Source: PNNG01 sp046291695 (lineage in GTDB: Bacteria > Bacteroidota > Bacteroidia > UBA7662). Taken from it: a DNA stretch of 64,000 bases. The DNA lies in assembly GCA_046291695.1 (NCBI GenBank), contig JBKBSO010000007.1, forward strand, positions 1 to 64,000. Direction: 5' to 3'. Positions 1 through 7,995 of this stretch are shown here, piece after piece; the stretch's first letter is position 1, and each line of letters opens with the position of its first letter. The notes below the pieces were generated by a model, which saw only the letters and a program-made list of their open reading frames with translations, was not told the origin of the DNA and did not search any database. The translations under genes were made by a program, and so were the position numbers.

Positions 1-293
1 AGAAATAAACGATTAACTTTAAACTAAAATTAACCGAAGGTTGAAAGAAAAGTGACAACCTACATCAGGCAAGGACAGACATTAAATCAGAAAGCCTCAT
101 GTTCCAACTCAAAATTACCCGTCACTTTGTATACAACAGCAACTACCGAAAGGTATGGAAGTATGGGCCGTAATTTCCGCTATGAAAAATTGCTAGGTAT
201 CAAAGACTCAATATTACCTCTTCAAGCTTGAATAAATACCTTTTAGGGATGAAGCAACGCCGGTTTTACATATTTTAGTGGACCAATTACCCC
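1..293. other. Non-coding left edge, nothing recognised
   Basis: This AT-rich stretch precedes the first gene. I see no RNA gene, no convincing terminator and no complete coding frame. It may hold the end or leader of a gene lying to the left. A TATTTTAG box about 15 nt before the ATG at 294 resembles the Bacteroidota -7 element with one mismatch. Confidence 0.4.
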
Positions 294-1361
294 ATGCCCC
301 TCCTCGCCCACAGCACCTACACCCTCCGGCCCGACGTAGCTGACGTGCTGCATAGCACGGTGTACGGCTTGCCCGGCAAACTGCGCTACCGCCAGCTCGA
401 TGCCGCCGACAAATGTGCGCGCATACCGAGTACCCGCTGGCTGTTGCTCGAAAAAAACGGCAAACTTCTGGGCAATGCAGCAGTCCTAGAGCGGAACAGT
501 GAAATAGCCTCCCAAACGGTAAGCACTGCTTATGTGCGTTATTTGAGCATTCCGGGAGGTTCACAGTCGGTCCATAGTCGCGCTGCCGAGCCGAAGCGCC
601 ACAACCACATCCGCAAAATGCTGGCCAGCGAATTGGCCGCACAGCCGCACAACCAAACACCCCTACCACGGGTGCTTTTTGCTTATGTGGAGGCCGACAA
701 TCTGCCTTCACAACAATTATGTGCCTCCTTTGGACTCCGACCTTATCGCCAACTCCGTACTTGCATCAGTTCGCGTTTTTTTAGCCGCACCCACCGGTAT
801 TTTAGGCCTTTGCATGAAGCTGAAAAACCCTTCATTCTCCAACAACTAAGCAAGCAGTACGAGCGCTATAATTTCTTTTTCCCGGAAGAATTATTTGGTC
901 ATGGCCAATATTTTGTAATTACCAACGAGCAAGACGAACCGCTGCTTGGCTGCTTAGTGTTTAGATGCGACTGGGAAATTGTGGAGATGCCGGGAGTAGG
1001 TGGATGGCTTATTAAGCACCTTTTCCCGCTTATGCCGCTGTTGCGCAGACTATTCCCGAAAGATCATTTGAGTTTTGCAGCCGTTGAAGGACTTTGGTGC
1101 CCACCTGCTCATACGCACTTGCTTAATACCCTTTTTGAAAGCTGCACCCACCAACTGGGCCTTCACGTGAGCATGTTTTGGGACGATGCTGATTCGGATG
1201 TTGGGCGCATGGTTGAAAAATCGGTTCGAAAAGGGCTGATAGGACACCTGAATCAAACCGTACATGCCGATATCCTCATGAAAACATGGAACAGCAATCA
1301 AGCCCTCGAAACAACCTTGCATGAATTACCTGTGTATGTATCGGCACACGATTTAACCTAA
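294..1361 (+). CDS. GNAT-like acetyltransferase family protein
   Basis: A 355-residue cytoplasmic protein with no signal peptide. Residues about 40-160 look like a GNAT (GCN5-related N-acetyltransferase) fold: a strand pair around 47-65, and at about 128-149 the pattern LFAYVEADNLPSQQL followed by SFGLRPY. This matches the end of the GNAT acetyl-CoA domain, where N-x-x-S-x-x-L precedes a G-F/L strand. The C-terminal 190 residues (a second domain with many aromatic residues) are not recognised. The substrate is unknown. It converges on trmH, with a perfect 14-bp palindrome in the 20-bp gap. The start is the first in-frame ATG; a later start is possible because the N-terminus is unremarkable. 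Confidence 0.6.
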   Translation: MPLLAHSTYTLRPDVADVLHSTVYGLPGKLRYRQLDAADKCARIPSTRWLLLEKNGKLLGNAAVLERNSEIASQTVSTAYVRYLSIPGGSQSVHSRAAEPKRHNHIRKMLASELAAQPHNQTPLPRVLFAYVEADNLPSQQLCASFGLRPYRQLRTCISSRFFSRTHRYFRPLHEAEKPFILQQLSKQYERYNFFFPEELFGHGQYFVITNEQDEPLLGCLVFRCDWEIVEMPGVGGWLIKHLFPLMPLLRRLFPKDHLSFAAVEGLWCPPAHTHLLNTLFESCTHQLGLHVSMFWDDADSDVGRMVEKSVRKGLIGHLNQTVHADILMKTWNSNQALETTLHELPVYVSAHDLT

Positions 1362-1367
1362 GAAAAG

Positions 1368-1381
1368 TACCCGATCGGGTA
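1368..1381. terminator. Perfect palindrome between convergent genes
   Basis: TACCCGATCGGGTA is a perfect 14-bp palindrome exactly between the stop codons of the convergent GNAT-like gene and trmH. It has no loop and no T-run, so it is a weak terminator candidate at best; it could be a protein site or chance. Confidence 0.25.
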
Positions 1382-2065
1382 TCAAGTAGCCGTTTTGGCT
1401 TCAAAAGCCCGCACCAGTGCCTCGGCATGCCGCACCGACTTCATCAACCAATCGGCATATAAAATGCGCTGTTCGGCTTCGCTCAGTTGCCAATCGGCTA
1501 GTTCAGCTTCAAGACGCTGTCGCAATTGCGCCAGTAAAATGCCGGCACTTACGCTGATGTTCAAACTTTCGGTGAAGCCCACCATGGGAATGTGGATGCG
1601 TGCATCGGCCAGGGCCAAAGTTTCGGGAGCCACCCCGGTACTTTCGGTGCCAAATATGAGGGCCACGGGCTTGCTCAGGTCTAAATTACTTGCCGTGCAA
1701 CTGCCGGGCTGTGGATTGGTGGCTACCAACTGGTAGCCCCGCGCTTTCAAATCGGCATAGCAAGCGCGTGCACCGCCATTTCCGTGGCCGTAAGTATGCA
1801 CATCGGTCCATTTAGCGGCTCCGCGCGCAATTTTGAGGCTGTATTTCCAGTCGTATTTTTCCTGGATGACCTGCATTTCCTGCAGACCAAAACACTCTAC
1901 CGAGCGCATCACGGCATTGCCATTTTCGGGATGATACAAGTTCTCGAGCACCACGGTAAGGTAACGGGTACGCTGCGCGAGCACCTGCTGAATTTTTTGC
2001 AGCCGTTGTACTGAAATATGTTGTTCTAAAAAGGCAATACGAGCCGCCAATGCTATTTCACTCAT
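1382..2065 (-). CDS. trmH: tRNA (guanosine(18)-2'-O)-methyltransferase, SpoU family
   Basis: A 227-residue SPOUT-class RNA methyltransferase. TrmH methylates the ribose of G18 in the tRNA D-loop using S-adenosylmethionine. The three SpoU motifs are present: motif 1 with N50 and R54 (NAVMRS), motif 2 as FGTESTG at 138-144, and motif 3 from IPM at 159-161 to ESLN at 166-169, which forms the SAM-binding trefoil knot. The length and the C-terminal basic helix fit TrmH rather than the shorter TrmL. It overlaps the upstream methyltransferase gene by 4 bp (ATGA), so the two are co-transcribed and probably translationally coupled. Assignment to TrmH rather than another SpoU 2'-O-methyltransferase rests on length and motif form. 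Confidence 0.85.
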   Translation of the reverse strand: MSEIALAARIAFLEQHISVQRLQKIQQVLAQRTRYLTVVLENLYHPENGNAVMRSVECFGLQEMQVIQEKYDWKYSLKIARGAAKWTDVHTYGHGNGGARACYADLKARGYQLVATNPQPGSCTASNLDLSKPVALIFGTESTGVAPETLALADARIHIPMVGFTESLNISVSAGILLAQLRQRLEAELADWQLSEAEQRILYADWLMKSVRHAEALVRAFEAKTAT

Positions 2066-2901
2066 TTCTTCCGCAGCAATAGGGTATCCTGAAATCCTTC
2101 GGAAACTTGTTTATCGCGGCCCGGCCAATAACCCGGCCAATTTCCGGCAATTTCAAGACCGGCTGCTTCAAATGCTTCCCATAACCATACCTGTTCAAAT
2201 GCAATATTCGCTTCTTTCACCTCCGGATCGATAAGGGCATAGTTCCCGAAAGTATGTACAAACTTGAGTCCATCATACGACATCATGCCGGTTTTACTTT
2301 CATCGTTCAGAATAAAGAAAGTGGCTAGGCACCTTCCTCCGGGCTTAAGCACGCGGGCAATTTGTTTGAGGTAAGCCGCTACATCATCGGGCATCATATG
2401 GGTAAATACCGAAAACAGAAAAACCAGATTAAACCGTGCATCATCGTATGGAAAAATAAAAGTCTTCGCCTCGGCAGAAGTGTTCAGGTTATAGAGATCG
2501 TTTTTCAGATCGATATGCATAAACCTAAAATTAGGATGTTGGCTGCTTATGTGCTTTTGACACCAGTTTACACCGCTTTTCACAATATCAAATCCTTCAT
2601 AACTTCCCTGTTGATTAAGATAGGAGGTCAAGGGGGCGGCCAATCGGCCAATGCCTGAGCCTATGTCAAGTACATGTTCGTTAGGCTCCAGTTTTGCCAA
2701 ACGAATGAGCTGATCTAAAAGGAGTTTTCCTTGGGTAACAAAATCCCCTGAACCTACAAAAATCAACCCACGAGGGGGCGTCATAGGTTTTCGTTTTCCA
2801 CGCAAGCCTTCCCAAGCATCTACCGGTAAATAGAACACGCGACGCGCAAGCAGGCGCATATTTGGGCTAAGCCGATAGTATAAATTACGAGCATTAATCA
2901 T
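2062..2901 (-). CDS. Class I SAM-dependent methyltransferase
   Basis: A 279-residue methyltransferase of the Rossmann class. Motif I is VLDIGSGIGR at residues 77-86, with the acidic end of strand 2 (GFDIVKSGVNW) following, and a hydrophobic LVFLFSVFTHM strand typical of small-molecule methyltransferases. About 75 residues precede the catalytic fold. The substrate cannot be told from sequence. It is first in a two-gene unit with trmH, to which it is coupled by a 4-bp overlap. A TATCTTTG -7 box ends 8 nt before the ATG, so the leader is only a few nucleotides. It is divergent from a TetR gene whose candidate operator lies in the shared 111-bp gap, so TetR control of this gene is possible. Confidence 0.8.
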   Translation of the reverse strand: MINARNLYYRLSPNMRLLARRVFYLPVDAWEGLRGKRKPMTPPRGLIFVGSGDFVTQGKLLLDQLIRLAKLEPNEHVLDIGSGIGRLAAPLTSYLNQQGSYEGFDIVKSGVNWCQKHISSQHPNFRFMHIDLKNDLYNLNTSAEAKTFIFPYDDARFNLVFLFSVFTHMMPDDVAAYLKQIARVLKPGGRCLATFFILNDESKTGMMSYDGLKFVHTFGNYALIDPEVKEANIAFEQVWLWEAFEAAGLEIAGNWPGYWPGRDKQVSEGFQDTLLLRKK

Positions 2902-2909
2902 CTGGTGGC

Positions 2910-2917
2910 CAAAGATA
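2910..2917 (-). promoter_or_regulatory. -7 box of methyltransferase-trmH operon
   Basis: On the minus strand the sequence reads TATCTTTG, an exact match to the Bacteroidota -7 consensus TAnnTTTG. It ends 8 nt before the ATG at 2901, so the transcript would start within a few nucleotides of the start codon. Confidence 0.55.
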
Positions 2918-2978
2918 ATTAAAAAGCAAATGTTCGGGCCCTAAGACCTTTGATGTAAAAAACAAAGCCCAGCCTAGG

Positions 2979-3000
2979 TAAATGAAAAAGCGTTCATTTA
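2979..3000. promoter_or_regulatory. Candidate TetR operator
   Basis: TAAATGAA, a 6-nt spacer and TTCATTTA form a perfect 8+8 inverted repeat. It ends 12 bp before the ATG of the TetR gene at 3013, where it would cover that gene's own promoter. The form (ATGAA-N6-TTCAT) is like many TetR operators. Autoregulation is the simplest reading; the divergent methyltransferase operon may also be affected. Confidence 0.6.
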
Positions 3001-3012
3001 TTTTGCTCCATC

Positions 3013-3585
3013 ATGCGAATTAAAGACCCTGAGAAAATACCCCTGCTTTTTGCGACAGCTTTACAATTGATAAATGAGCACGGGCTGTCCGGGCTTAAAC
3101 TCAGTGAACTTGCACAGCGGTCGGGTATGGCCACTGGTACCCTGTATTTGTACTTCCGCGATAAAGATGCTTTATTGGCATCCATGCAGCAGTACTACCA
3201 ACAAGCACTCCATAAATACATGGCTGATGGTGTTCATGAACAAGCACCTTTTGAAAGGCAACTTCGGCAAAAATGGTATCATTATTTGCTGTTTCTGCAA
3301 AGGCACCCCCTTGAGCGCTATTTTTTGGAACAATTCGCCAAAGCCGGGGGTCGTAAACCCGCTGCCACTCATTATACCGCGGACGGCTTGGATAGCCTTA
3401 GGGCCCTGCTCATCCATGGACAACAGCAGGGCATTTTAAAAAAAATGCCTGTAGAACTCATGCTTGTACAGCTATGCGGGGCTATTTATGAATTTCTCGA
3501 TGCTGTTGATGATGGTCGATTAAACGCCATGACCGAATTGGCCCATCACGCCTGGCAAATGGCCTGGGACGCCATCCGTCGATAA
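3013..3585 (+). CDS. TetR/AcrR family transcriptional regulator
   Basis: A 190-residue one-component regulator. The N-terminal TetR helix-turn-helix covers about residues 8-55: helix 1 LLFATALQLINEHG, the turn with LSELAQRSGMATGTLYLYF, and the K-D-A-L that starts helix 4. The C-terminal ligand-binding and dimerisation domain (about 60-190) is helical with no recognisable ligand signature. It is divergent from the methyltransferase-trmH operon. A perfect inverted repeat at 2979-3000, ending 12 bp before the start codon, is the likely operator. No efflux pump or other usual TetR target lies next to it, so the regulon beyond itself is unknown. Confidence 0.85.
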   Translation: MRIKDPEKIPLLFATALQLINEHGLSGLKLSELAQRSGMATGTLYLYFRDKDALLASMQQYYQQALHKYMADGVHEQAPFERQLRQKWYHYLLFLQRHPLERYFLEQFAKAGGRKPAATHYTADGLDSLRALLIHGQQQGILKKMPVELMLVQLCGAIYEFLDAVDDGRLNAMTELAHHAWQMAWDAIRR

Positions 3586-3638
3586 AGATTTATTTCGGAT
3601 GATTCAGGTTAAGGTTAGCGTCCTGTTAACAAATTCTT

Positions 3639-3646
3639 TATATTTG
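3639..3646 (+). promoter_or_regulatory. -7 box of prs
   Basis: TATATTTG matches the Bacteroidota -7 consensus TAnnTTTG exactly and lies 31 nt before the prs ATG, giving a leader of about 25 nt. Confidence 0.55.
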
Positions 3647-3677
3647 CGGCTCGTTTTCAAGCACAAGCAGGCCGGGC

Positions 3678-4652
3678 ATGTCGGATAACAATCAGATTTC
3701 AGCGTATAAGCACCACGATACCAAGATATTTAGTGGTGATGCCACTCGTTTTTTAGGCGAAAAAATCGCTGATTCTTATGGCAAGCCCCTCGGTGACTTA
3801 ACTGTGCTGCGCTTTAGTGACGGGGAGTTCCAGCCTTGCATCAATGAATCGGTACGCGGTTGCGACGTATTTCTCATTCAGAGCACCTTTGCGCCAGCCG
3901 ATAATTTACTTGAACTCATGTTGCTCATCGATGCCTGCAAACGTGCCTCAGCCCATTACATCACTGCCGTAATTCCTTATTTTGGTTTAGCACGTCAGGA
4001 CCGTAAAGACAAACCGCGTGTACCTATAGGTGCCCGGATGATTGCCGATATGCTTACCAATGCTGGTGCTACACGCATCATGACGATGGACTTGCATGCA
4101 CCTCAAATTCAAGGCTTTTTTAATGTTCCGGTCGATCACCTCGACTCCACCACCATATTCGTCCCTTACATTAAGCACCTCAACCTGCCCAAGCTTACCA
4201 TTGCAGCACCTGATATGGGTGCCGCTGCCAGGGCTAAAGTGTTTACCAAGCACCTCAATTGCGATATGATTGTGTGCGATAAAACCCGTGCAAGAGCCAA
4301 TGTAGTTGAAAAAATAACCATCATTGGCGATGTAGAAGGTCGCGACGTGGTGATAGTAGACGACATTGTGGATACCGCCGGTACCATTTGCAAAGTAGCC
4401 GACGAAATCATGGCAAAAGGAGCCAATAGCGTTCGTGCCTTTTGTACCCATCCTGTATTGTCGGGTAGGGCCTACGAAAACATCGAAAATTCACAGCTGA
4501 AAGAATTGGTAGTAACCGATACCCTTCCATTACGCCGTGAGTCTCCCAAAATCAAAGTGCTGAGTGTTGCCGATTTGTTTGCCAAATCCATCCGCAGCGT
4601 AAAGGAGTTTAACTCCATCAGCCACCTCTTCGAAATCACAGTTAAACAATAA
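3678..4652 (+). CDS. prs: Ribose-phosphate pyrophosphokinase
   Basis: A 324-residue PRPP synthetase, which makes 5-phosphoribosyl-1-diphosphate from ribose-5-phosphate and ATP for nucleotide, histidine and NAD synthesis. Family signatures are in order: the flexible loop region YFGLARQDRK at 101-110, the divalent-cation motif MDLHAPQIQGFF from 137, and the PRPP-binding loop VVIVDDIVDTAGT at 224-236. Full length for the family. It is followed after 20 bp by rplY and then pth, an order common in this phylum, and has its own TATATTTG promoter box. Confidence 0.97.
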   Translation: MSDNNQISAYKHHDTKIFSGDATRFLGEKIADSYGKPLGDLTVLRFSDGEFQPCINESVRGCDVFLIQSTFAPADNLLELMLLIDACKRASAHYITAVIPYFGLARQDRKDKPRVPIGARMIADMLTNAGATRIMTMDLHAPQIQGFFNVPVDHLDSTTIFVPYIKHLNLPKLTIAAPDMGAAARAKVFTKHLNCDMIVCDKTRARANVVEKITIIGDVEGRDVVIVDDIVDTAGTICKVADEIMAKGANSVRAFCTHPVLSGRAYENIENSQLKELVVTDTLPLRRESPKIKVLSVADLFAKSIRSVKEFNSISHLFEITVKQ

Positions 4653-4672
4653 ATAATTTTAATCACCTTAAC

Positions 4673-5245
4673 ATGAAGTCAATCAATTTGAGCGGTTCCC
4701 TCAGAGGGAACGTAGGGAAGTCGGATGCTAATCAGTTGAGGGCCGAAGGGAAAATCCCTTGCGTATTGTATGGTGGCGAAAGCCAGTTGCATTTCTGGGC
4801 ATTTGCCTACGATCTCAAAACCGTACTTTACACGCCTGAAACATTCAAAATCAATCTCGACATTGATGGCACCAAGTACGAAGCCATCGTACAAGAGGCC
4901 CAATTCCATCCCTTGAACGAAGGTATTTTGCATGTCGATTTTCTCGCCTTGCACGCCAACAAAGAAGTAAAGGTAGAGCTCCCACTGGAGTTTGTAGGTT
5001 CGTCACCAGGCGTACGTGCCGGTGGTAAGTTCACCGCCCGTGTACGTAAAGTAAAGGTAAAAGGCCTCCCAGGCGATTTACCATCTTCGGTTCAGGTAGA
5101 CATTAATGGCCTGGAACTAGGTAAAGTTGTGCGTGTAAAAGACATCGTAGTAGGTAACTACAAAATCCTTGATGCGCCAAACAATCCTGTAGCTGCAGTA
5201 ACCATCCCACGTGCCCTCAAAGGTCAGATGGCAGCCGGCAACTAA
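4673..5245 (+). CDS. rplY: 50S ribosomal protein L25/general stress protein Ctc
   Basis: A 190-residue long-form bL25 (Ctc type). Residues about 5-90 form the 5S rRNA-binding L25 domain (RGNVGKSDANQLRAEGKIPCVLYG), and about 95-180 form the extra C-terminal beta domain (HVDFLALHANKEVKVELPLEF). It binds 5S rRNA in the central protuberance of the ribosome. It lies between prs and pth in an apparent operon with gaps of 20 and 9 bp, linking it to translation. Confidence 0.95.
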   Translation: MKSINLSGSLRGNVGKSDANQLRAEGKIPCVLYGGESQLHFWAFAYDLKTVLYTPETFKINLDIDGTKYEAIVQEAQFHPLNEGILHVDFLALHANKEVKVELPLEFVGSSPGVRAGGKFTARVRKVKVKGLPGDLPSSVQVDINGLELGKVVRVKDIVVGNYKILDAPNNPVAAVTIPRALKGQMAAGN

Positions 5246-5254
5246 GGTTGAAGA

Positions 5255-5818
5255 ATGAAGTACCTGATAGTTGGTCTCGGGAATATTGGCGCAGAATATG
5301 TAGCCACCCGACACAACATCGGATTTATGGTATTGGATGCTCTGGCACACGGAGCATCCAATATTTTTTTTGAGCAAGACCGGTATGCCTTTCGTGCCGA
5401 AATGAAGCATGCGGGACGTACATTGGTGCTCATCAAGCCCACCACTTACATGAACCTCAGCGGCAAAGCCGTGCGTTACTGGATGGAGGCCGAGAAGGTC
5501 CCGGCAGAACGTACGCTGGTTATTGCCGACGACCTGAGTTTACCCACTGGAAAAATCCGTATTCGGGCCAAAGGCAGTGCCGGCGGACACAATGGACTTA
5601 AGAGCATTGAAAGTTTGCTCGAAAGTCAGGACTATCCTCGCTTACGCTTTGGGATTGGCGATAACTTCCCAAAAGGGCGTCAGGTAGATTATGTGCTCGG
5701 TAAATTCAGTGAAAATGAAATCACTGATGTTGAACTTGGGCTACACAAATCAATAGATGCCGTAAAAAGTTTCGTAACCCGGGGCTTAGCACTTACCATG
5801 ACCGAGTTTAATCGATAG
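5255..5818 (+). CDS. pth: Peptidyl-tRNA hydrolase
   Basis: A 187-residue enzyme that releases peptides from prematurely dropped peptidyl-tRNA. The active-site residues are visible: N10 (VGLGN), catalytic H20 (TRHNIGF), N67 (YMNLSG), D93 (ADDLSLP) and N113 in the GSAGGHNG loop. Full length for bacterial Pth. It starts 9 bp after rplY and is the last gene of the unit, which ends in the hairpin terminator at 5837-5873. Confidence 0.97.
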   Translation: MKYLIVGLGNIGAEYVATRHNIGFMVLDALAHGASNIFFEQDRYAFRAEMKHAGRTLVLIKPTTYMNLSGKAVRYWMEAEKVPAERTLVIADDLSLPTGKIRIRAKGSAGGHNGLKSIESLLESQDYPRLRFGIGDNFPKGRQVDYVLGKFSENEITDVELGLHKSIDAVKSFVTRGLALTMTEFNR

Positions 5819-5836
5819 ACACTGCGTATTCAAAAG

Positions 5837-5873
5837 AAAAGCACGAAGTTCAAAGCGCTTCGTGCTTTTTTTG
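5837..5873 (+). terminator. Rho-independent terminator after pth
   Basis: A perfect stem GCACGAAG/CTTCGTGC (5841-5848 and 5858-5865), flanked by AAAA and a run of seven T, closes the prs-rplY-pth unit. Confidence 0.9.
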
Positions 5874-5890
5874 TGGTGTGAATTTTACTT

Positions 5891-6040
5891 ATTCTACCCA
5901 TCCGCATCGTTTCAAGAAAGCCGGAGGCTTTGCTCCGTGCACTGCGGACAAGCTGCTTAGCAGCGTAGTCCAACAGCCTCCGCTAGCTCGAGGACAGCCA
6001 TGGCTGCTTGTAGCACTGATTAAAAAGGCCGTTAAAAATC
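5891..6040 (-). repeat. Dispersed intergenic repeat, copy C
   Basis: This copy lies between convergent pth and glmS. It carries CATCCGCATC (5899-5908), identical to copy A at 25391-25400, and 120 bp further ATTAAAAAGGCCG (6019-6031), which matches 12 of 13 bases at 25515-25527, where the spacing is 124 bp. The middle is a nested fold: CGGAGGCT (5922-5929) pairs with AGCCTCCG (5975-5982), enclosing GGAC/GTCC (5946-5949, 5968-5971) and GCTGC/GCAGC (5952-5956, 5960-5964). A perfect palindrome CAGCCATGGCTG follows at 5995-6006. An 85-codon open frame across it has no protein-like features. Orientation is set relative to copy B. Confidence 0.55.
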
Positions 6041-6148
6041 AAAAGGTTAAAATTTGCGTAATCAACAGCTCCAAACTACTAATACACTCTGCGGTTAGAA
6101 AAAACACCGCTTCTTCTGTGCTTGCAATCAGTTAGTTAAGCAGCGCAC

Positions 6149-7990
6149 TTATTCAACCGTCACCGACTTAGCCAAGTTCCTTGGCTGGTCAACGTTACAC
6201 CCGCGCATTACCGCAATGTGATACGAAAGCAGTTGCAGCGGAATGGTGCTTACCAAAGGCATAAAGGGCTCGAGGGTATCGGGCACTTCGATGACATAAT
6301 CCGAAATACCACGCACATCGGCATCGCCTTCGGTAACCACACTAATGATAATGCCTTTACGTGCTTTTACTTCTTGTACATTGCTGAGTACTTTATCGTA
6401 TTGCGAATTTTGTGTAGCGATGATAACCACTGGCATTTCCGCATCAATCAAGGCAATTGGACCATGCTTCATCTCTGCGGCTGGATAGCCTTCGGCATGT
6501 ATGTAAGAAATTTCTTTGAGTTTAAGGGCGCCTTCGAGTGCCACAGGAAAATTATAGCCACGACCTAGGTAGAGGAAATTGCGCGCATCTTTGAACTTAG
6601 AGGCAAGCTCCTTCACCAAATCATTCGATTCCAAAGCCCGTTCAACCTTAGCCGGAATTTGTTCCAGTTCAAAAAGGTAAGTATTTAGCTGGCTTTGGGA
6701 GATAGCGCCTTTTTTATAGCCAATCCAAAGGGCCATTTGTGCCAATACGGTAACCTGGGCTGTAAAGGCTTTGGTAGAGGCCACTCCAATTTCGGGCCCT
6801 GCATGTGTATAGGCTCCTGAATGCGTTGCCCGTGGAATGGAAGACCCAACCACATTACATACACCAAGCACTGTAGCCCCTTTGGACTTCGCCAATTCAA
6901 TGGCGGCTAGGGTATCTGCAGTTTCGCCCGATTGTGAAATGGCGATTACAATATCGTCGTGGAAAATAACCGGATCGCGATACCGAAACTCAGAAGCATA
7001 TTCTACTTCTACCGGAATACGCGCAAAATCTTCAAACAGGTACTCAGCAACCAAACCGGCATGCCAACTTGTACCACATGCCACAATAATCATACGCTTG
7101 GCATTCATGAGCTTATACTGGTGTTCATGAAGCCCACCCATATGGATATGGCTGGTTTTTGAATCGATACGACCACGCATAGAATCAAAAATTGAACGCG
7201 GCTGTTCGTAAATTTCTTTGAGCATAAAATGCTCATACCCCCCCTTTTCAATCATTTCGAGCTGCAGGTTCAACTCCTGAATGAAGGCCTTTTTATCTTC
7301 GTTATCAATGGTCTTTATCGACAAGGTACGATCCTTGATGATGGCCATTTCGCTATCATTGAGGTACACCACGCTTTTGGTGTATTCGATAATAGGAGAA
7401 GCGTCTGAGGCCAGTAAAAACTCATTAACCCCAATACCCACTACCAAAGGAGATCCTTTACGGGCAGCTACTACCATTTCCGGGTCCAGTTTCGAAATAA
7501 CCACAATGGCATAAGCACCGTGCACCTGGTTTAAAGCCAAGCGAACAGCCTCGTCAAAACTCACTTTTTCAGTAAGGTAGATGTATTCGATCAGGTGTGT
7601 GAGTACTTCGGTATCTGTTTGGCTTAAAAACACATGTCCTTTGGCCTGAAGTTGCGCTTTGATGGCGGCATAGTTTTCTATTATGCCATTGTGAACCAAG
7701 GCCAAGGTTTTATTATGGCCAAAATGCGGGTGGGCATTTACATCATTAGGTTCTCCGTGGGTAGCCCAGCGGGTATGCCCAATACCAATATTCCCTTGTA
7801 TATCTGCTTTTTCAATAATGGCCTCAAGTGCCGAAACTTTACCCGCCTTTTTATAGGCCTTAATGTTCATCTCTTTATCGAGAATGGCAATGCCAGCACT
7901 ATCATATCCCCGATATTCAAGCCTCGAAAGGCCCTTTATGAGTATAGGTGCGGCTTGTTTATCACCCACATAAGCTACTATTCCACACAT
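6149..7990 (-). CDS. glmS: Glutamine--fructose-6-phosphate aminotransferase (isomerizing)
   Basis: A 613-residue enzyme that makes glucosamine-6-phosphate, the first step of UDP-GlcNAc synthesis for peptidoglycan and lipid A. The start MCGIVAYVG exposes the catalytic Cys2 of the class II glutamine amidotransferase domain (about 1-220); GHTRWATHG and the HNGIIENY loop follow. Two SIS domains (about 285-430 and 460-600) bind the sugar phosphate (SQSGETADT), and the C-terminus is the standard KSVTVE. Five bases separate it from the DUF4270 gene upstream, so it is the last gene of a three-gene unit. No glmS ribozyme is seen, as expected outside Gram-positive bacteria. Confidence 0.98.
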   Translation of the reverse strand: MCGIVAYVGDKQAAPILIKGLSRLEYRGYDSAGIAILDKEMNIKAYKKAGKVSALEAIIEKADIQGNIGIGHTRWATHGEPNDVNAHPHFGHNKTLALVHNGIIENYAAIKAQLQAKGHVFLSQTDTEVLTHLIEYIYLTEKVSFDEAVRLALNQVHGAYAIVVISKLDPEMVVAARKGSPLVVGIGVNEFLLASDASPIIEYTKSVVYLNDSEMAIIKDRTLSIKTIDNEDKKAFIQELNLQLEMIEKGGYEHFMLKEIYEQPRSIFDSMRGRIDSKTSHIHMGGLHEHQYKLMNAKRMIIVACGTSWHAGLVAEYLFEDFARIPVEVEYASEFRYRDPVIFHDDIVIAISQSGETADTLAAIELAKSKGATVLGVCNVVGSSIPRATHSGAYTHAGPEIGVASTKAFTAQVTVLAQMALWIGYKKGAISQSQLNTYLFELEQIPAKVERALESNDLVKELASKFKDARNFLYLGRGYNFPVALEGALKLKEISYIHAEGYPAAEMKHGPIALIDAEMPVVIIATQNSQYDKVLSNVQEVKARKGIIISVVTEGDADVRGISDYVIEVPDTLEPFMPLVSTIPLQLLSYHIAVMRGCNVDQPRNLAKSVTVE

Positions 7991-7995
7991 GGTTG

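Noticed and set aside
214..711. 165-codon antisense frame at the left edge
   Set aside because: It lies opposite the GNAT-like gene, is rich in Cys and Arg, and has no recognisable domain; a shadow frame.
5878..6135. 85-codon open frame between pth and glmS
   Set aside because: It runs through the hairpin-rich repeat copy C, has no family match that I recognise and its composition follows the palindromes; not protein-like.
6040..6148. Possible glmS ribozyme or other RNA near glmS
   Set aside because: This is downstream of glmS, not in its leader; the upstream side is coding sequence five bases away.
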